The notes beneath the pieces are model-generated. The model saw nothing but the letters and a program-made list of their open reading frames with translations. It was not told the origin of the DNA and made no database searches. The position numbers and the translations under genes were made by a program. Positions 1 through 7,404 of a DNA stretch of 64,000 bases are shown one piece after another (position 1 is the first letter of the stretch; the number at the start of each line of letters is the position of its first letter). The DNA comes from Chryseobacterium sp. BGARF1 (lineage in GTDB: Bacteria > Bacteroidota > Bacteroidia > Flavobacteriales > Weeksellaceae): assembly GCF_001677955.1 (NCBI RefSeq), contig NZ_LELA01000057.1, forward strand, positions 62,001 to 126,000, in the 5' to 3' direction.

Positions 1-86
1 CCATCTAAATTCGATAGATAAAATAAATTAACTTTACCGTAACAAAATTTAAATTAAATATACATATTGTGTAAATTATTATTACA

Positions 87-2141
87 ATGAAAAAATTAAC
101 ACTTTCTTTGTTTTTATTAGCTGGGGTTTGTTCACAAACTACATTGAACGCTCAGACTAAATCAACCAAAATGGCAACTACAACAGATAACGGTTTAGAC
201 ATTAGCTTGATGGATAAATCGGTTCGTCCACAAGATGATTTTTATAATTATGTGAGCGGAACTTGGATGAAAACTGCCAAAATCCCTTCTGATAAACCAA
301 CTTGGGGAAGTTTCAACAAATTGGCAGACGATACCGACAACAATTCGATGACCATCTTAAACTCTCTTTTGAAAGATAAATTCGCAGAAGGAAGTGAAGG
401 TAAAAAAATCCAGGATCTGTACGCAACGTACATGAATATGGAGAAGAGAAATGCAGACGGAATAAAGCCTATTCAAGAAAACATCAACAAAATTGATGCA
501 ATCAAAAATCTTACTGATCTTCAGAATTATTTAGCTTCAGTTACCAAAGATGGAGAAAATAATTTCTACGGATGGGGTGTTTATTCTGATTTGAAAGACT
601 CTAATATGAATGCAGTTTACCTTGGTGATGCTTCATTGGGAATGGGTAGAGATTACTATCAAAAAGTAGATGCTAAAAATACTGAAGCTCTTGTAGAATA
701 CCAGAAGTATGTAGCGTCTATGCTAAAAGAATTAGGATATAAAAACGCTGATGCTGCTGCAAAAGGAATTGTAGATTACGAAAAAAACATTGCTAAACAT
801 TTATTAACGAATGAGCAAAGCCGTGATAATACACTTCAGTATAATCCTAAAACTATGGCTGAACTTAAAGCTTTGGTTAAAAATGTAGATCTTCCGGCTT
901 ATCTTAAAAAAGTTGGAGTAAATACTGACAAAGTAATCATCGGTGAATTAGAATATTACAAAAACTTCGATCAGTTGGTAAATGCTAAAACACTTCCTGT
1001 GATCAAAGATTATCTGAAATTCCATATGATCAGCGGAAGCGCTTCTTATTTGAGTGAAAAATTAGGAGATGCAAAGTTTGCTTTTTATGGTAAATATTTA
1101 AGAGGTCAGCAAGAGCAGAGAGCTTTAAACAAAAGAGGATATGAGTTGATCAATGGTTCTTTGGGTGAGGCTTTCGGTAAATTATATGTTGAAAAATATT
1201 TCCCGGCTGAGGCAAAAGCTCAGATGGTAGAATTGATTGACTATTTAAAGAAAAGTTTTGCAGTTCACATCAACGGTTTAACGTGGATGTCTGCTACAAC
1301 TAAGGAAAAAGCAATGACCAAATTGAATAAATTTACGGTAAAAGTTGCTTATCCTGATACATGGAAAGATTATTCTAAATTGGTGATTACTCCAGAATCT
1401 AAAGGTGGAAACTTATACAAAAACCTTCAGAATATCGGTGAATGGCAATACAACCGTGAATTGGCAAAAATCGGAAAACCTGTTGATAAAACAGAATGGG
1501 GAATGACTCCACAAACTGTAAATGCATATTACAATCCGGTTTACAACGAGATTGTTTTCCCTGCTGCGATTCTTCAACCGCCATTCTTTAATCCTAAAGC
1601 CGATGCTGCTGTTAATTTTGGTGGAATTGGTGCCGTTATCGGTCACGAAATTTCTCACGGATTTGATGATTCAGGGGCGCAGTTTGATGCAGACGGTAAC
1701 TTAGTAGACTGGTGGACTCCGGAAGACAAAGCAAACTTCGAAAAAGCAACAAAAGCTTTGGCTGCTCAATACGATAAATATGAGCCTGTAAAAGGAACTT
1801 TCGTCAACGGAACGTTCACAAACGGTGAAAATATTGCAGATTTAGGTGGTGTAAACATTGCTTATGATGCACTTCAAATGTATCTTAAAGATAAAGGAAA
1901 CCCTGGAACAATCAGTGGTTATACGCAAGATCAGAGATTCTTCTTAAGCTGGGCAACCGTTTGGAGAACCTTATCTAGTGAAAAATACATGGTAAACCAA
2001 GTGAAAACAGATCCGCATTCTCCTGGATATTTCAGAAGTTTCGGACCTTTAATGAATGTGGATGCATTCTACAAAGCATTCGATGTGAAACCTGGTGATA
2101 AATTATACAAAAAACCGGAAGACAGAATTAAGATCTGGTAA
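87..2141 (+). CDS. M13 family zinc metallopeptidase (PepO/neprilysin-like), exported
   Basis: This 684-residue protein is a secreted zinc endopeptidase of the M13 (neprilysin/PepO) family, expected to cut peptides in the periplasm or at the surface. Residues 1-23 look like a signal peptide ending LNAQ. The N-terminal M13 domain covers roughly residues 40-430 and the catalytic domain follows. The zinc motif HEISH is at residues 520-524. The third ligand lies in GENIADLGG with Glu581, and Asp585 is the partner aspartate. The chain ends in the family-typical IKIW. The length is normal for the family. A hairpin terminator follows directly, so it is probably monocistronic. The substrate cannot be told from sequence. 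Confidence 0.95.
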   Translation: MKKLTLSLFLLAGVCSQTTLNAQTKSTKMATTTDNGLDISLMDKSVRPQDDFYNYVSGTWMKTAKIPSDKPTWGSFNKLADDTDNNSMTILNSLLKDKFAEGSEGKKIQDLYATYMNMEKRNADGIKPIQENINKIDAIKNLTDLQNYLASVTKDGENNFYGWGVYSDLKDSNMNAVYLGDASLGMGRDYYQKVDAKNTEALVEYQKYVASMLKELGYKNADAAAKGIVDYEKNIAKHLLTNEQSRDNTLQYNPKTMAELKALVKNVDLPAYLKKVGVNTDKVIIGELEYYKNFDQLVNAKTLPVIKDYLKFHMISGSASYLSEKLGDAKFAFYGKYLRGQQEQRALNKRGYELINGSLGEAFGKLYVEKYFPAEAKAQMVELIDYLKKSFAVHINGLTWMSATTKEKAMTKLNKFTVKVAYPDTWKDYSKLVITPESKGGNLYKNLQNIGEWQYNRELAKIGKPVDKTEWGMTPQTVNAYYNPVYNEIVFPAAILQPPFFNPKADAAVNFGGIGAVIGHEISHGFDDSGAQFDADGNLVDWWTPEDKANFEKATKALAAQYDKYEPVKGTFVNGTFTNGENIADLGGVNIAYDALQMYLKDKGNPGTISGYTQDQRFFLSWATVWRTLSSEKYMVNQVKTDPHSPGYFRSFGPLMNVDAFYKAFDVKPGDKLYKKPEDRIKIW

Positions 2142-2160
2142 TCAGTATTTAAAATATTAA

Positions 2161-2189
2161 AAAACCGTTCAGAAATGAGCGGTTTTTTT
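2161..2189 (+). terminator. Rho-independent terminator of the M13 peptidase gene
   Basis: A 9-bp stem (AAACCGTTC with GAGCGGTTT, one G-U pair) has a 6-base loop and is followed by a run of seven T. It starts about 20 bases after the stop codon. Confidence 0.85.
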
Positions 2190-2212
2190 ATGGCTTTAGA
2201 ATTAATCAAAAA

Positions 2213-2249
2213 AAAATCCGTCTCACATTTTAATTGTGAGACGGATTTT
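2213..2249 (-). terminator. Terminator of lipA
   Basis: A perfect 15-bp stem (AAAATCCGTCTCACA) with a 7-base loop is followed on the minus strand by a run of T, just after the lipA stop. It could also back up the peptidase terminator on the plus strand. Confidence 0.85.
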
Positions 2250-2257
2250 ATATGTTT

Positions 2258-3124
2258 TTAATGAATATGTTTTTCTGCGTGATAAGAACTTCTCACCAAA
2301 GGCGAACTTTCAACATGCCTGAAACCTAAGCTTCTCGCAAAATCTCCGAATTCATCGAACTCTTCAGGTGTAATGAATTTCTTTACAGGAAGATGCTTTT
2401 TTGTAGGCTGCAAATATTGTCCCATTGTAATAACGTCAACATTGGCATTTCTAATGTCTTCAATCGTTTGGAAAACCTCATCTTTTTCTTCACCCAAACC
2501 AAGCATTAATCCAGTTTTCGTTCTGTTTTGTCCAGCTTCTTTTAAATATCTTAAAACCTCAAGGCTTCTTTCGTATTTAGCCTGAATTCTCACTTCTCTT
2601 GTCAAACGTTTTACCGTTTCCATATTGTGAGAAATTACTTCAGGAGCAACATCTACCAATCTGTCTAAATGTTTAGTCAAACCTTGAAAATCAGGAATCA
2701 GAGTTTCCATCGTGGTTCCCGGAGAAATTCTTCTTACTGCATTTACAGTTTCACCCCAAAGAATAGAACCCATATCTTTCAAATCGTCACGGTCAACAGA
2801 AGTTAAAACTGCATGTTTGATCTTCATTAATTTTATTGAACGAGCTACTTTTTCAGGTTCATCCCAGTTTACATCCATTGGTTTCCCAGTTTTTACACCA
2901 CAAAATCCGCAGCTTCTGGTACAGATATTTCCTAAGATCATGAAAGTTGCCGTTCCTTCTCCCCAACATTCACCCATATTTGGACAGCTTCCGCTTTGGC
3001 AAATTGTATTTAATTTATATTTATCAACCAAAGTCCTCAATTCTCTGTAATTCTTTCCGGTAGGAAGTTTCACACGAATCCATTTTGGTTTTTGAACAGT
3101 AGTATCTTGAACTAAATTCTCCAT
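2258..3124 (-). CDS. lipA: Lipoyl synthase
   Basis: LipA is a radical-SAM enzyme that inserts two sulfur atoms into octanoyl groups on the lipoyl domains of 2-oxoacid dehydrogenases and the glycine cleavage H protein. Both cluster motifs are visible: the auxiliary cluster cysteines are C42, C47 and C53 (CX4CX5C), and the radical-SAM cysteines are C68, C72 and C75 (CX3CX2C). The C-terminal RSSYHAE (Arg278-Ser279-Ser280), whose serine binds the auxiliary cluster in characterised enzymes, is intact. The length of 288 residues is normal. It is transcribed alone, with its own promoter and terminator. No lipB or lplA is next to it. Confidence 0.97.
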   Translation of the reverse strand: MENLVQDTTVQKPKWIRVKLPTGKNYRELRTLVDKYKLNTICQSGSCPNMGECWGEGTATFMILGNICTRSCGFCGVKTGKPMDVNWDEPEKVARSIKLMKIKHAVLTSVDRDDLKDMGSILWGETVNAVRRISPGTTMETLIPDFQGLTKHLDRLVDVAPEVISHNMETVKRLTREVRIQAKYERSLEVLRYLKEAGQNRTKTGLMLGLGEEKDEVFQTIEDIRNANVDVITMGQYLQPTKKHLPVKKFITPEEFDEFGDFARSLGFRHVESSPLVRSSYHAEKHIH

Positions 3125-3144
3125 TTATCTCTCAAATTGAGGTT

Positions 3145-3173
3145 CAAAGTTAGTGATTTTTTTATCGAAACAA
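3145..3173 (-). promoter_or_regulatory. Bacteroidota-type promoter of lipA
   Basis: On the minus strand, TTG (3173-3171) is followed by 18 bases and then TAACTTTG (3152-3145). This matches the TTG/TAnnTTTG pattern of the Flavobacteriia housekeeping sigma factor. The ATG is 20 bases further on. Confidence 0.7.
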
Positions 3174-3231
3174 TCAAAGACAGACATTGATGAAACAGAT
3201 AATTTTGTAATTTTAAGATTCAATATTTGTT

Positions 3232-3864
3232 ATGAAGACTACAGTTTGCTTTCTATCCCTAATTTTCAGCACATTTTGTTTTGCTCAAAAAGAATTTCAG
3301 CCAAAAAATTCCACAGTTAATGAAACTCTTGACGGAGATTTGGATGGTGATAAAAGTCCGGAGAAAGTAATTGTTTATGATATTGCGTCCAACAATGATT
3401 ATGGTGACATTCGAGAGATTCAGATTTTAAAGAAAATCAATAATAAATGGACAATATTAGAAAAATCCCAAAAGGCAATTTTAAGAAGTAAAGATGGCGG
3501 AATGATGGGTGATCCTTATATGAGCACAACCATTGAAAAAGGTATTTTAAACATTACTCATTATGGAGGAAGCAGCTGGAAATGGGGAGGAACAGATAAA
3601 TACAGATTTCAAAACGGACATTTTGAATTAATAGGATTTTCTTCAGAAAGCGGAAAACCTGAAGAATATTGGACTACCGTAGATTTTAATCTTTCAACCG
3701 GAAAACTAATTTTTAATAAAGAAGTTGTAAATACAAAAGAATATGGAAAATCTAAAAACGAAATTTCCATTAAAAAAGGAATGAAAATTAATCTTCAAAA
3801 CAGAAATCAAGAAAAACAAAGAAAAATTTTTCTTCCTAAAACGAAGGAGAATGTTTATTTGTAA
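3232..3864 (+). CDS. Secreted hypothetical protein, paralogue of the 46.5 kb gene
   Basis: I do not recognise a named family in this 210-residue exported protein. Residues 1-18 form a signal peptide ending CFAQ. The segment LDGDLDGDKSPEKVIVYDI is rich in Asp and resembles VCBS/FG-GAP-like or EF-hand-like openings. The later motif FQNGHFELIGF, then NLSTGK about 25 residues on, recurs in the 195-residue protein at 46506-47093 (FQNGNFELIGY, NLSTGK). The two are therefore paralogues of one family of exported proteins. The gene stands alone and faces the sigma factor gene. A palindrome lies in the short gap after its stop. Function is unknown. Confidence 0.85.
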   Translation: MKTTVCFLSLIFSTFCFAQKEFQPKNSTVNETLDGDLDGDKSPEKVIVYDIASNNDYGDIREIQILKKINNKWTILEKSQKAILRSKDGGMMGDPYMSTTIEKGILNITHYGGSSWKWGGTDKYRFQNGHFELIGFSSESGKPEEYWTTVDFNLSTGKLIFNKEVVNTKEYGKSKNEISIKKGMKINLQNRNQEKQRKIFLPKTKENVYL

Positions 3865-3877
3865 ACATTTTTCGAAA

Positions 3878-3910
3878 AGCCTTGTCAAGGTTTTGAACCT
3901 GGATAAGGCT
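3878..3910. repeat. REP-like palindrome, possible bidirectional terminator
   Basis: An imperfect 15-bp inverted repeat (AGCCTTGTCAAGGTT / AACCTGGATAAGGCT) with a 3-base loop fills the gap between two convergent genes. It lacks a long T-run. Its centre AGGTTTTGAACCT resembles the palindrome at 35914-35938. Confidence 0.6.
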
Positions 3911-3912
3911 CA

Positions 3913-4473
3913 TTAATTATCCTCAAACTCATTATTTTTCAACAGCTCAGCTAAAACTTTTTTCGCTCTCATTACACGAACTTTCGTATTGGCAACAGAA
4001 ATACCAAGCTCTTCAGCAATCTCTTTAATACTTTTTTCTTCAAAAAATCTCAATCTAATAATATCCTGATAATTAGCATCTAAAGATTCAATGGTTTTAA
4101 TGATTTTCTTTTGTTCTTCCTCAGAAATCATCAGTTCTTCCGGAGATTTTGCGTAATGATTTTTTACTTCATCCAGATTTTCGGTAGGATCTTGATTTTC
4201 ACGGCTTTTTCTACGCCAGAAATCAATAATCGTATTTTGAGCAATGGTTAACACCCAGGTTTTAAACTGAAAATGAGGATCGTACAAATCAAGCTTCGAC
4301 AAAACTTTTGAAAAAACATTCACTGTAATTTCATCTGCATCATTTTCGTCGTGTACTTTCTTCATCACAAAAGAAAAAACGTCTACCCAAAAAACATTAA
4401 TGAGTTTGGTCTGCGCTTTCTGGTCTTTTTCCTTCGCTTTTTGGATGAGAGGAAATAATTGCTCGTCTTTCAT
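3913..4473 (-). CDS. RNA polymerase sigma factor, sigma-70/ECF type
   Basis: This 186-residue protein is a group 4 (ECF-like) sigma factor. Region 2 runs through DADEITVNVFSKVL and FKTWVLTIAQNTIIDFWRR (about residues 45-95). Region 4 helix-turn-helix is around residues 125-180 (YQDIIRLRFFEE, IKEIAEELGIS, NTKVRVMRAKK). The ATG at 4473 is chosen over an upstream TTG at 4482 because that TTG lies inside the predicted -7 box. No anti-sigma gene is adjacent on either side, so the signal it answers to is unknown. It is the only gene in its transcription unit. Confidence 0.9.
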   Translation of the reverse strand: MKDEQLFPLIQKAKEKDQKAQTKLINVFWVDVFSFVMKKVHDENDADEITVNVFSKVLSKLDLYDPHFQFKTWVLTIAQNTIIDFWRRKSRENQDPTENLDEVKNHYAKSPEELMISEEEQKKIIKTIESLDANYQDIIRLRFFEEKSIKEIAEELGISVANTKVRVMRAKKVLAELLKNNEFEDN

Positions 4474-4479
4474 TATTAA

Positions 4480-4510
4480 CAAATATAATTGAATTTTGCT
4501 AATGAAACAA
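4480..4510 (-). promoter_or_regulatory. Promoter of the sigma factor gene, near-leaderless
   Basis: TTG (4510-4508), 20 bases, then TATATTTG (4487-4480) on the minus strand. Only six bases separate the -7 box from the ATG at 4473, so the transcript is expected to have almost no 5' leader. Confidence 0.65.
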
Positions 4511-4515
4511 TAAGG

Positions 4516-4722
4516 GCTGGAAGTTGGATGATGGGTGTTGGAAGTTTACAACTTTGAAAACAGAACTCAAAAAGCTTTAACATCAATCTAAAAACAATAA
4601 TTGCTGGAAGATGGAAATTAAATGGTGGAAGTTTACAGCTTTGAAAACATCGCTCTAAAAGTATTAACATCAATCTTGAAACTCGAAATTTTGAACTCGA
4701 AACTCGAAACCCGAAACTCAAG
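4516..4722. repeat. Degenerate 75-bp direct repeats built of 7-bp units
   Basis: Two related 75-bp copies (4516-4590 and 4603-4677) both begin GCTGGAAG and end CATCAATCT. Within them runs of TGG-containing heptads are visible (CTGGAAG, TTGGATG, ATGGGTG, TTGGAAG). They are followed at 4680-4722 by an ACTCGAA-type heptad tract. The stretch is non-coding; apparent short reading frames here are products of the repeats. Confidence 0.8.
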
Positions 4723-4731
4723 TGATTTTCT

Positions 4732-4739
4732 TATCTTTG
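4732..4739 (+). promoter_or_regulatory. -7 box of tyrS
   Basis: TATCTTTG matches TAnnTTTG and lies 28 bases before the tyrS ATG. No TTG is present at a good -33 distance, so confidence is moderate. Confidence 0.5.
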
Positions 4740-4767
4740 CGTATTAAATTTTAAACTGAAAAAAATA

Positions 4768-6063
4768 ATGAACTCTTTTATTGAAGAACTGAAATGGCGT
4801 GGGCTTTTTGCCGATATGATGCCCGGAACAGATGAACAACTGAATAAGGAAATGACAACTGCCTATATCGGTTTTGATCCTACCGCAGATTCTTTACATA
4901 TCGGAAGTCTTATTCAGATCAAAATTCTGGCTCATTTTCAGCAACACGGTCACAAACCTATCGCTTTGGTAGGTGGCGCAACAGGAATGATTGGTGATCC
5001 TTCGGGAAAGTCTGCAGAGAGAAATCTTTTGGATGAAGCAACACTTTTACACTATGTGGACTGTTTACAAAACCAACTTTCAAGATTTTTAAATTTTGAT
5101 GGAAATGAAACCAACAAAGCTGAATTGGTCAACAATTACGACTGGATGAAGAAAATTTCTTTCCTTGATTTTGCTAAAAATGTTGGAAAAAACATCACCG
5201 TTAATTACATGATGGCAAAAGATTCTGTAAAGAAAAGACTTTCAGGGGAAGCCGGTGTTGACGGAATGAGTTTTACAGAGTTTACTTATCAATTGATTCA
5301 AGGATATGATTTCCTACATTTATATCAAAATAACAATGTAAAACTTCAGATGGGTGGTTCTGACCAATGGGGAAATATCACGACAGGTACAGAATTAATC
5401 CGTAGAAAAGCACAAGGAGAAGCATTTGCTTTAACAGTTCCTTTAATTACAAAAGCTGACGGTTCGAAATTCGGAAAGTCTGAAAGCGGAGAAAATTATT
5501 GGTTAGATAAAAAGAAAACTTCACCTTACAAGTTTTATCAGTTTTGGTTGAATGCAACCGATGATGATGCTGAAAGATTCATAAAATTCTATACATTCCT
5601 AGGAAAAGAAGAAATTGAAGCTTTAGTTGAAGAGCACAAAACGGCTCCTCACGAAAGAAAACTTCAGAAAAAATTGGCTGAAGAAGTTACCGTTTGGGTT
5701 CACGGAAGAGAAGAATATGAAAGAGCTTTGAAAGCATCAGAAATTCTGTTTGGAAAATCTACTGCAGAAGATTTGGTAAGTCTCGATGAGGAAATTTTCC
5801 TGGAAATCTTTGATGGAGTTCCTCAGAAAGAAGTAGCTAAAGCTGATGTTTTAGGAATTAATATTGTTGATTTGCTTTCTGAAAAATCTGGTTTCCTAAA
5901 ATCTAAAAGTGAAGCGACAAGAGAATTGAAAGGAAATGCAATCTCTGTAAACAAAGAAAAAATCAATGAAGTTTACACCGCAAATGAAACCGATTTGATT
6001 GACGGTAAATTCTTATTACTACAAAAAGGAAAGAAAAGTTACTTTATTGTAAAAGTGATTTAA
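4768..6063 (+). CDS. tyrS: Tyrosyl-tRNA synthetase
   Basis: TyrS attaches tyrosine to tRNA-Tyr in the cytoplasm. It is a class I synthetase. The HIGH signature is HIGS at residues 44-47 and the KMSKS loop is KFGKS at residues 234-238, the usual bacterial TyrRS form. The tyrosine-binding region includes [10 protein letters not shown] and GGSDQWGN. The C-terminal roughly 80 residues resemble an S4 RNA-binding domain ([15 protein letters not shown]). At 431 residues the length is normal. A strong hairpin follows the stop, and the gene appears monocistronic. Confidence 0.97.
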   Translation: MNSFIEELKWRGLFADMMPGTDEQLNKEMTTAYIGFDPTADSLHIGSLIQIKILAHFQQHGHKPIALVGGATGMIGDPSGKSAERNLLDEATLLHYVDCLQNQLSRFLNFDGNETNKAELVNNYDWMKKISFLDFAKNVGKNITVNYMMAKDSVKKRLSGEAGVDGMSFTEFTYQLIQGYDFLHLYQNNNVKLQMGGSDQWGNITTGTELIRRKAQGEAFALTVPLITKADGSKFGKSESGENYWLDKKKTSPYKFYQFWLNATDDDAERFIKFYTFLGKEEIEALVEEHKTAPHERKLQKKLAEEVTVWVHGREEYERALKASEILFGKSTAEDLVSLDEEIFLEIFDGVPQKEVAKADVLGINIVDLLSEKSGFLKSKSEATRELKGNAISVNKEKINEVYTANETDLIDGKFLLLQKGKKSYFIVKVI

Positions 6064-6080
6064 TCTTAAAAACATAAAAA

Positions 6081-6119
6081 ATAATCCGACTCAGTTTTTG
6101 AGTCGGATTATTTTTTTAT
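6081..6119. terminator. Bidirectional terminator between tyrS and the lipoprotein gene
   Basis: A perfect 13-bp stem (ATAATCCGACTCA) with a 5-base loop has T-runs on both strands. It serves two convergent genes. Confidence 0.88.
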
Positions 6120-6134
6120 CAAAGTGGATGGTTT

Positions 6135-6548
6135 TTAAAATGTATAACTTGTTGAAGCCGATAAAGTCAGCCCGCTTGAGACACTTTCTTTTTTAAGCTG
6201 GCCATCTACCCAAATCTGAACTTTTAAAGTAGATGCCGCATCAACTCCTGTTGCATTTACCACAACATTAGAATTATAAACTACGCCTTCTGCAGTGATT
6301 TCCGGGCTCGTCCATGTTGTTCCGCTCAAGCCAGTTACGGTAATCGGATTTCCGTCGATTCCGTAAACGGCTTTACTGATATTAACTCCGGATGACCCCT
6401 CTGCCTTGAAGACTACTTTTTGTGTCTTAATCTCTTCAGAAGTATCATCATTATCTTTGCGACAAGATTCAACAAGACTCAAAATCATTACTGTTATTAA
6501 AGCAACAAATACTCCTTTAAATACCTGATTCAATTTTATTTTTTTCAT
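6135..6548 (-). CDS. Small lipoprotein, tandem paralogue A
   Basis: This 137-residue protein has a lipoprotein signal with the lipid-attachment cysteine at residue 29 (SLVESC), followed by an acidic tether (RKDNDD). Acidic residues after the cysteine often mark surface-exposed lipoproteins in Bacteroidota. The mature part (about 95 residues) is Ser/Thr/Val-rich and looks like an all-beta domain, with shared blocks VVFKAE, VYGIDGNP, GTTWTSPEI and LKVQIWVDG. It is a close paralogue of the neighbouring 6790-7209 product, from which it is separated by a terminator and its own promoter. Function unknown. Confidence 0.85.
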   Translation of the reverse strand: MKKIKLNQVFKGVFVALITVMILSLVESCRKDNDDTSEEIKTQKVVFKAEGSSGVNISKAVYGIDGNPITVTGLSGTTWTSPEITAEGVVYNSNVVVNATGVDAASTLKVQIWVDGQLKKESVSSGLTLSASTSYTF

Positions 6549-6596
6549 AAATTTATTTTGTTAATATTTTTCGGAATCTCCTTGATTTAGCATCCG

Positions 6597-6627
6597 CAAA
6601 GATATTATAGACTAAAAATACTGTCAA
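6597..6627 (-). promoter_or_regulatory. Promoter of lipoprotein A
   Basis: TTG (6627-6625), 20 bases, TATCTTTG (6604-6597) on the minus strand, about 50 bases before the ATG. Confidence 0.7.
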
Positions 6628-6736
6628 TCCTCAAATTTAAAAAAAATATTCTACCCTATTTTAGATATTTTTCAGTTCTGTGTTTCATAGAATTATTTTC
6701 GTTAATGGCTATGAAAGAATATGGTTTGTTCTACCA

Positions 6737-6774
6737 AAAAAAGTCCGACTCAAAATTGAGCCGGACTTTTTTTT
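6737..6774 (-). terminator. Terminator of lipoprotein B
   Basis: An 11-bp stem AGTCCGACTCA/TGAGCCGGACT with one mismatch and a 4-base loop has T-runs on both sides. Its core matches the terminator at 6081, which suggests it was duplicated with the gene. Confidence 0.82.
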
Positions 6775-6789
6775 CATCATTAGTTTATA

Positions 6790-7209
6790 TTAGAATGTAT
6801 GACTTGCTGAAGCAGATAAATACTGCCCGCTTGAAGTTCCTTCTTTTTTAAGTTCACCGTCTACCCAGATCTGAACTTTTAAAGTAGATGAAGCGCTCGC
6901 TCCTATCGCATTTACGGCAACATTTGCATTGAAAGCTCCTGCTTCAGTTGTGATTTCAGGGCTCGTCCATGTTGTTCCGCTTAAACTGGTTGCAGTAGTA
7001 GGATTTCCATCAATCCCGTAAACTGCAATATCAATATTACTTCCTGAAGATGCTTCTGCTTTGAAAACTACTTTATGCGTTTTGTTGGTTCCAGGAATAT
7101 TGTCATCGTCATCATTATTGCTGCAAGATGTGACAAAGCCAAAAACCAACGCTGCCATCACCATTACGAATGAGCCTTTCAATACGTTTTTCAATTTCAT
7201 TTTTTTCAT
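6790..7209 (-). CDS. Small lipoprotein, tandem paralogue B
   Basis: This 139-residue lipoprotein has its lipid-attachment cysteine at residue 29 (GFVTSC) and the tether SNNDDDDN. The mature domain aligns along its whole length with the 6135-6548 product (VVFKAE, VYGIDGNP, GTTWTSPEI, LKVQIWVDGELKKE). Both end in a phenylalanine after a Ser/Tyr-rich strand. The two genes arose by tandem duplication that included promoter and terminator. I know of no function for the family. The fold appears to be a compact beta domain, which is an inference from residue pattern only. Confidence 0.85.
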   Translation of the reverse strand: MKKMKLKNVLKGSFVMVMAALVFGFVTSCSNNDDDDNIPGTNKTHKVVFKAEASSGSNIDIAVYGIDGNPTTATSLSGTTWTSPEITTEAGAFNANVAVNAIGASASSTLKVQIWVDGELKKEGTSSGQYLSASASHTF

Positions 7210-7270
7210 AATTTCTCTTGTTAAATATTACTGTTAATTTTAATTTGTAATCTTTCTGATTTAGTACCTG

Positions 7271-7301
7271 CAAAACTATGACTGTCTGAAAAGGCAATCA
7301 A
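7271..7301 (-). promoter_or_regulatory. Promoter of lipoprotein B
   Basis: TTG (7301-7299), 20 bases, TAGTTTTG (7278-7271) on the minus strand. The arrangement is the same as for lipoprotein A. Confidence 0.68.
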
Positions 7302-7404
7302 TCCTTAGAATTAAGGAAAATATTCTACCTGATTTTAGGTATTTTTCAATTCTGAATTTTTCACTAAATTGTCGAGTTTTATTTTAAATAATGAAATTGA
7401 GACA

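Noticed and set aside
1..86. Promoter for the M13 peptidase
   Set aside because: No clear TTG/TAnnTTTG pair could be placed, so no promoter feature is claimed.
4476..4721. 81-codon minus-strand frame with repeated SFGFRVSSSKFRVS-like peptides
   Set aside because: It is a translation of the heptad repeats; the repeat period is 7 bases, which does not preserve frame, and there is no gene-like start region.
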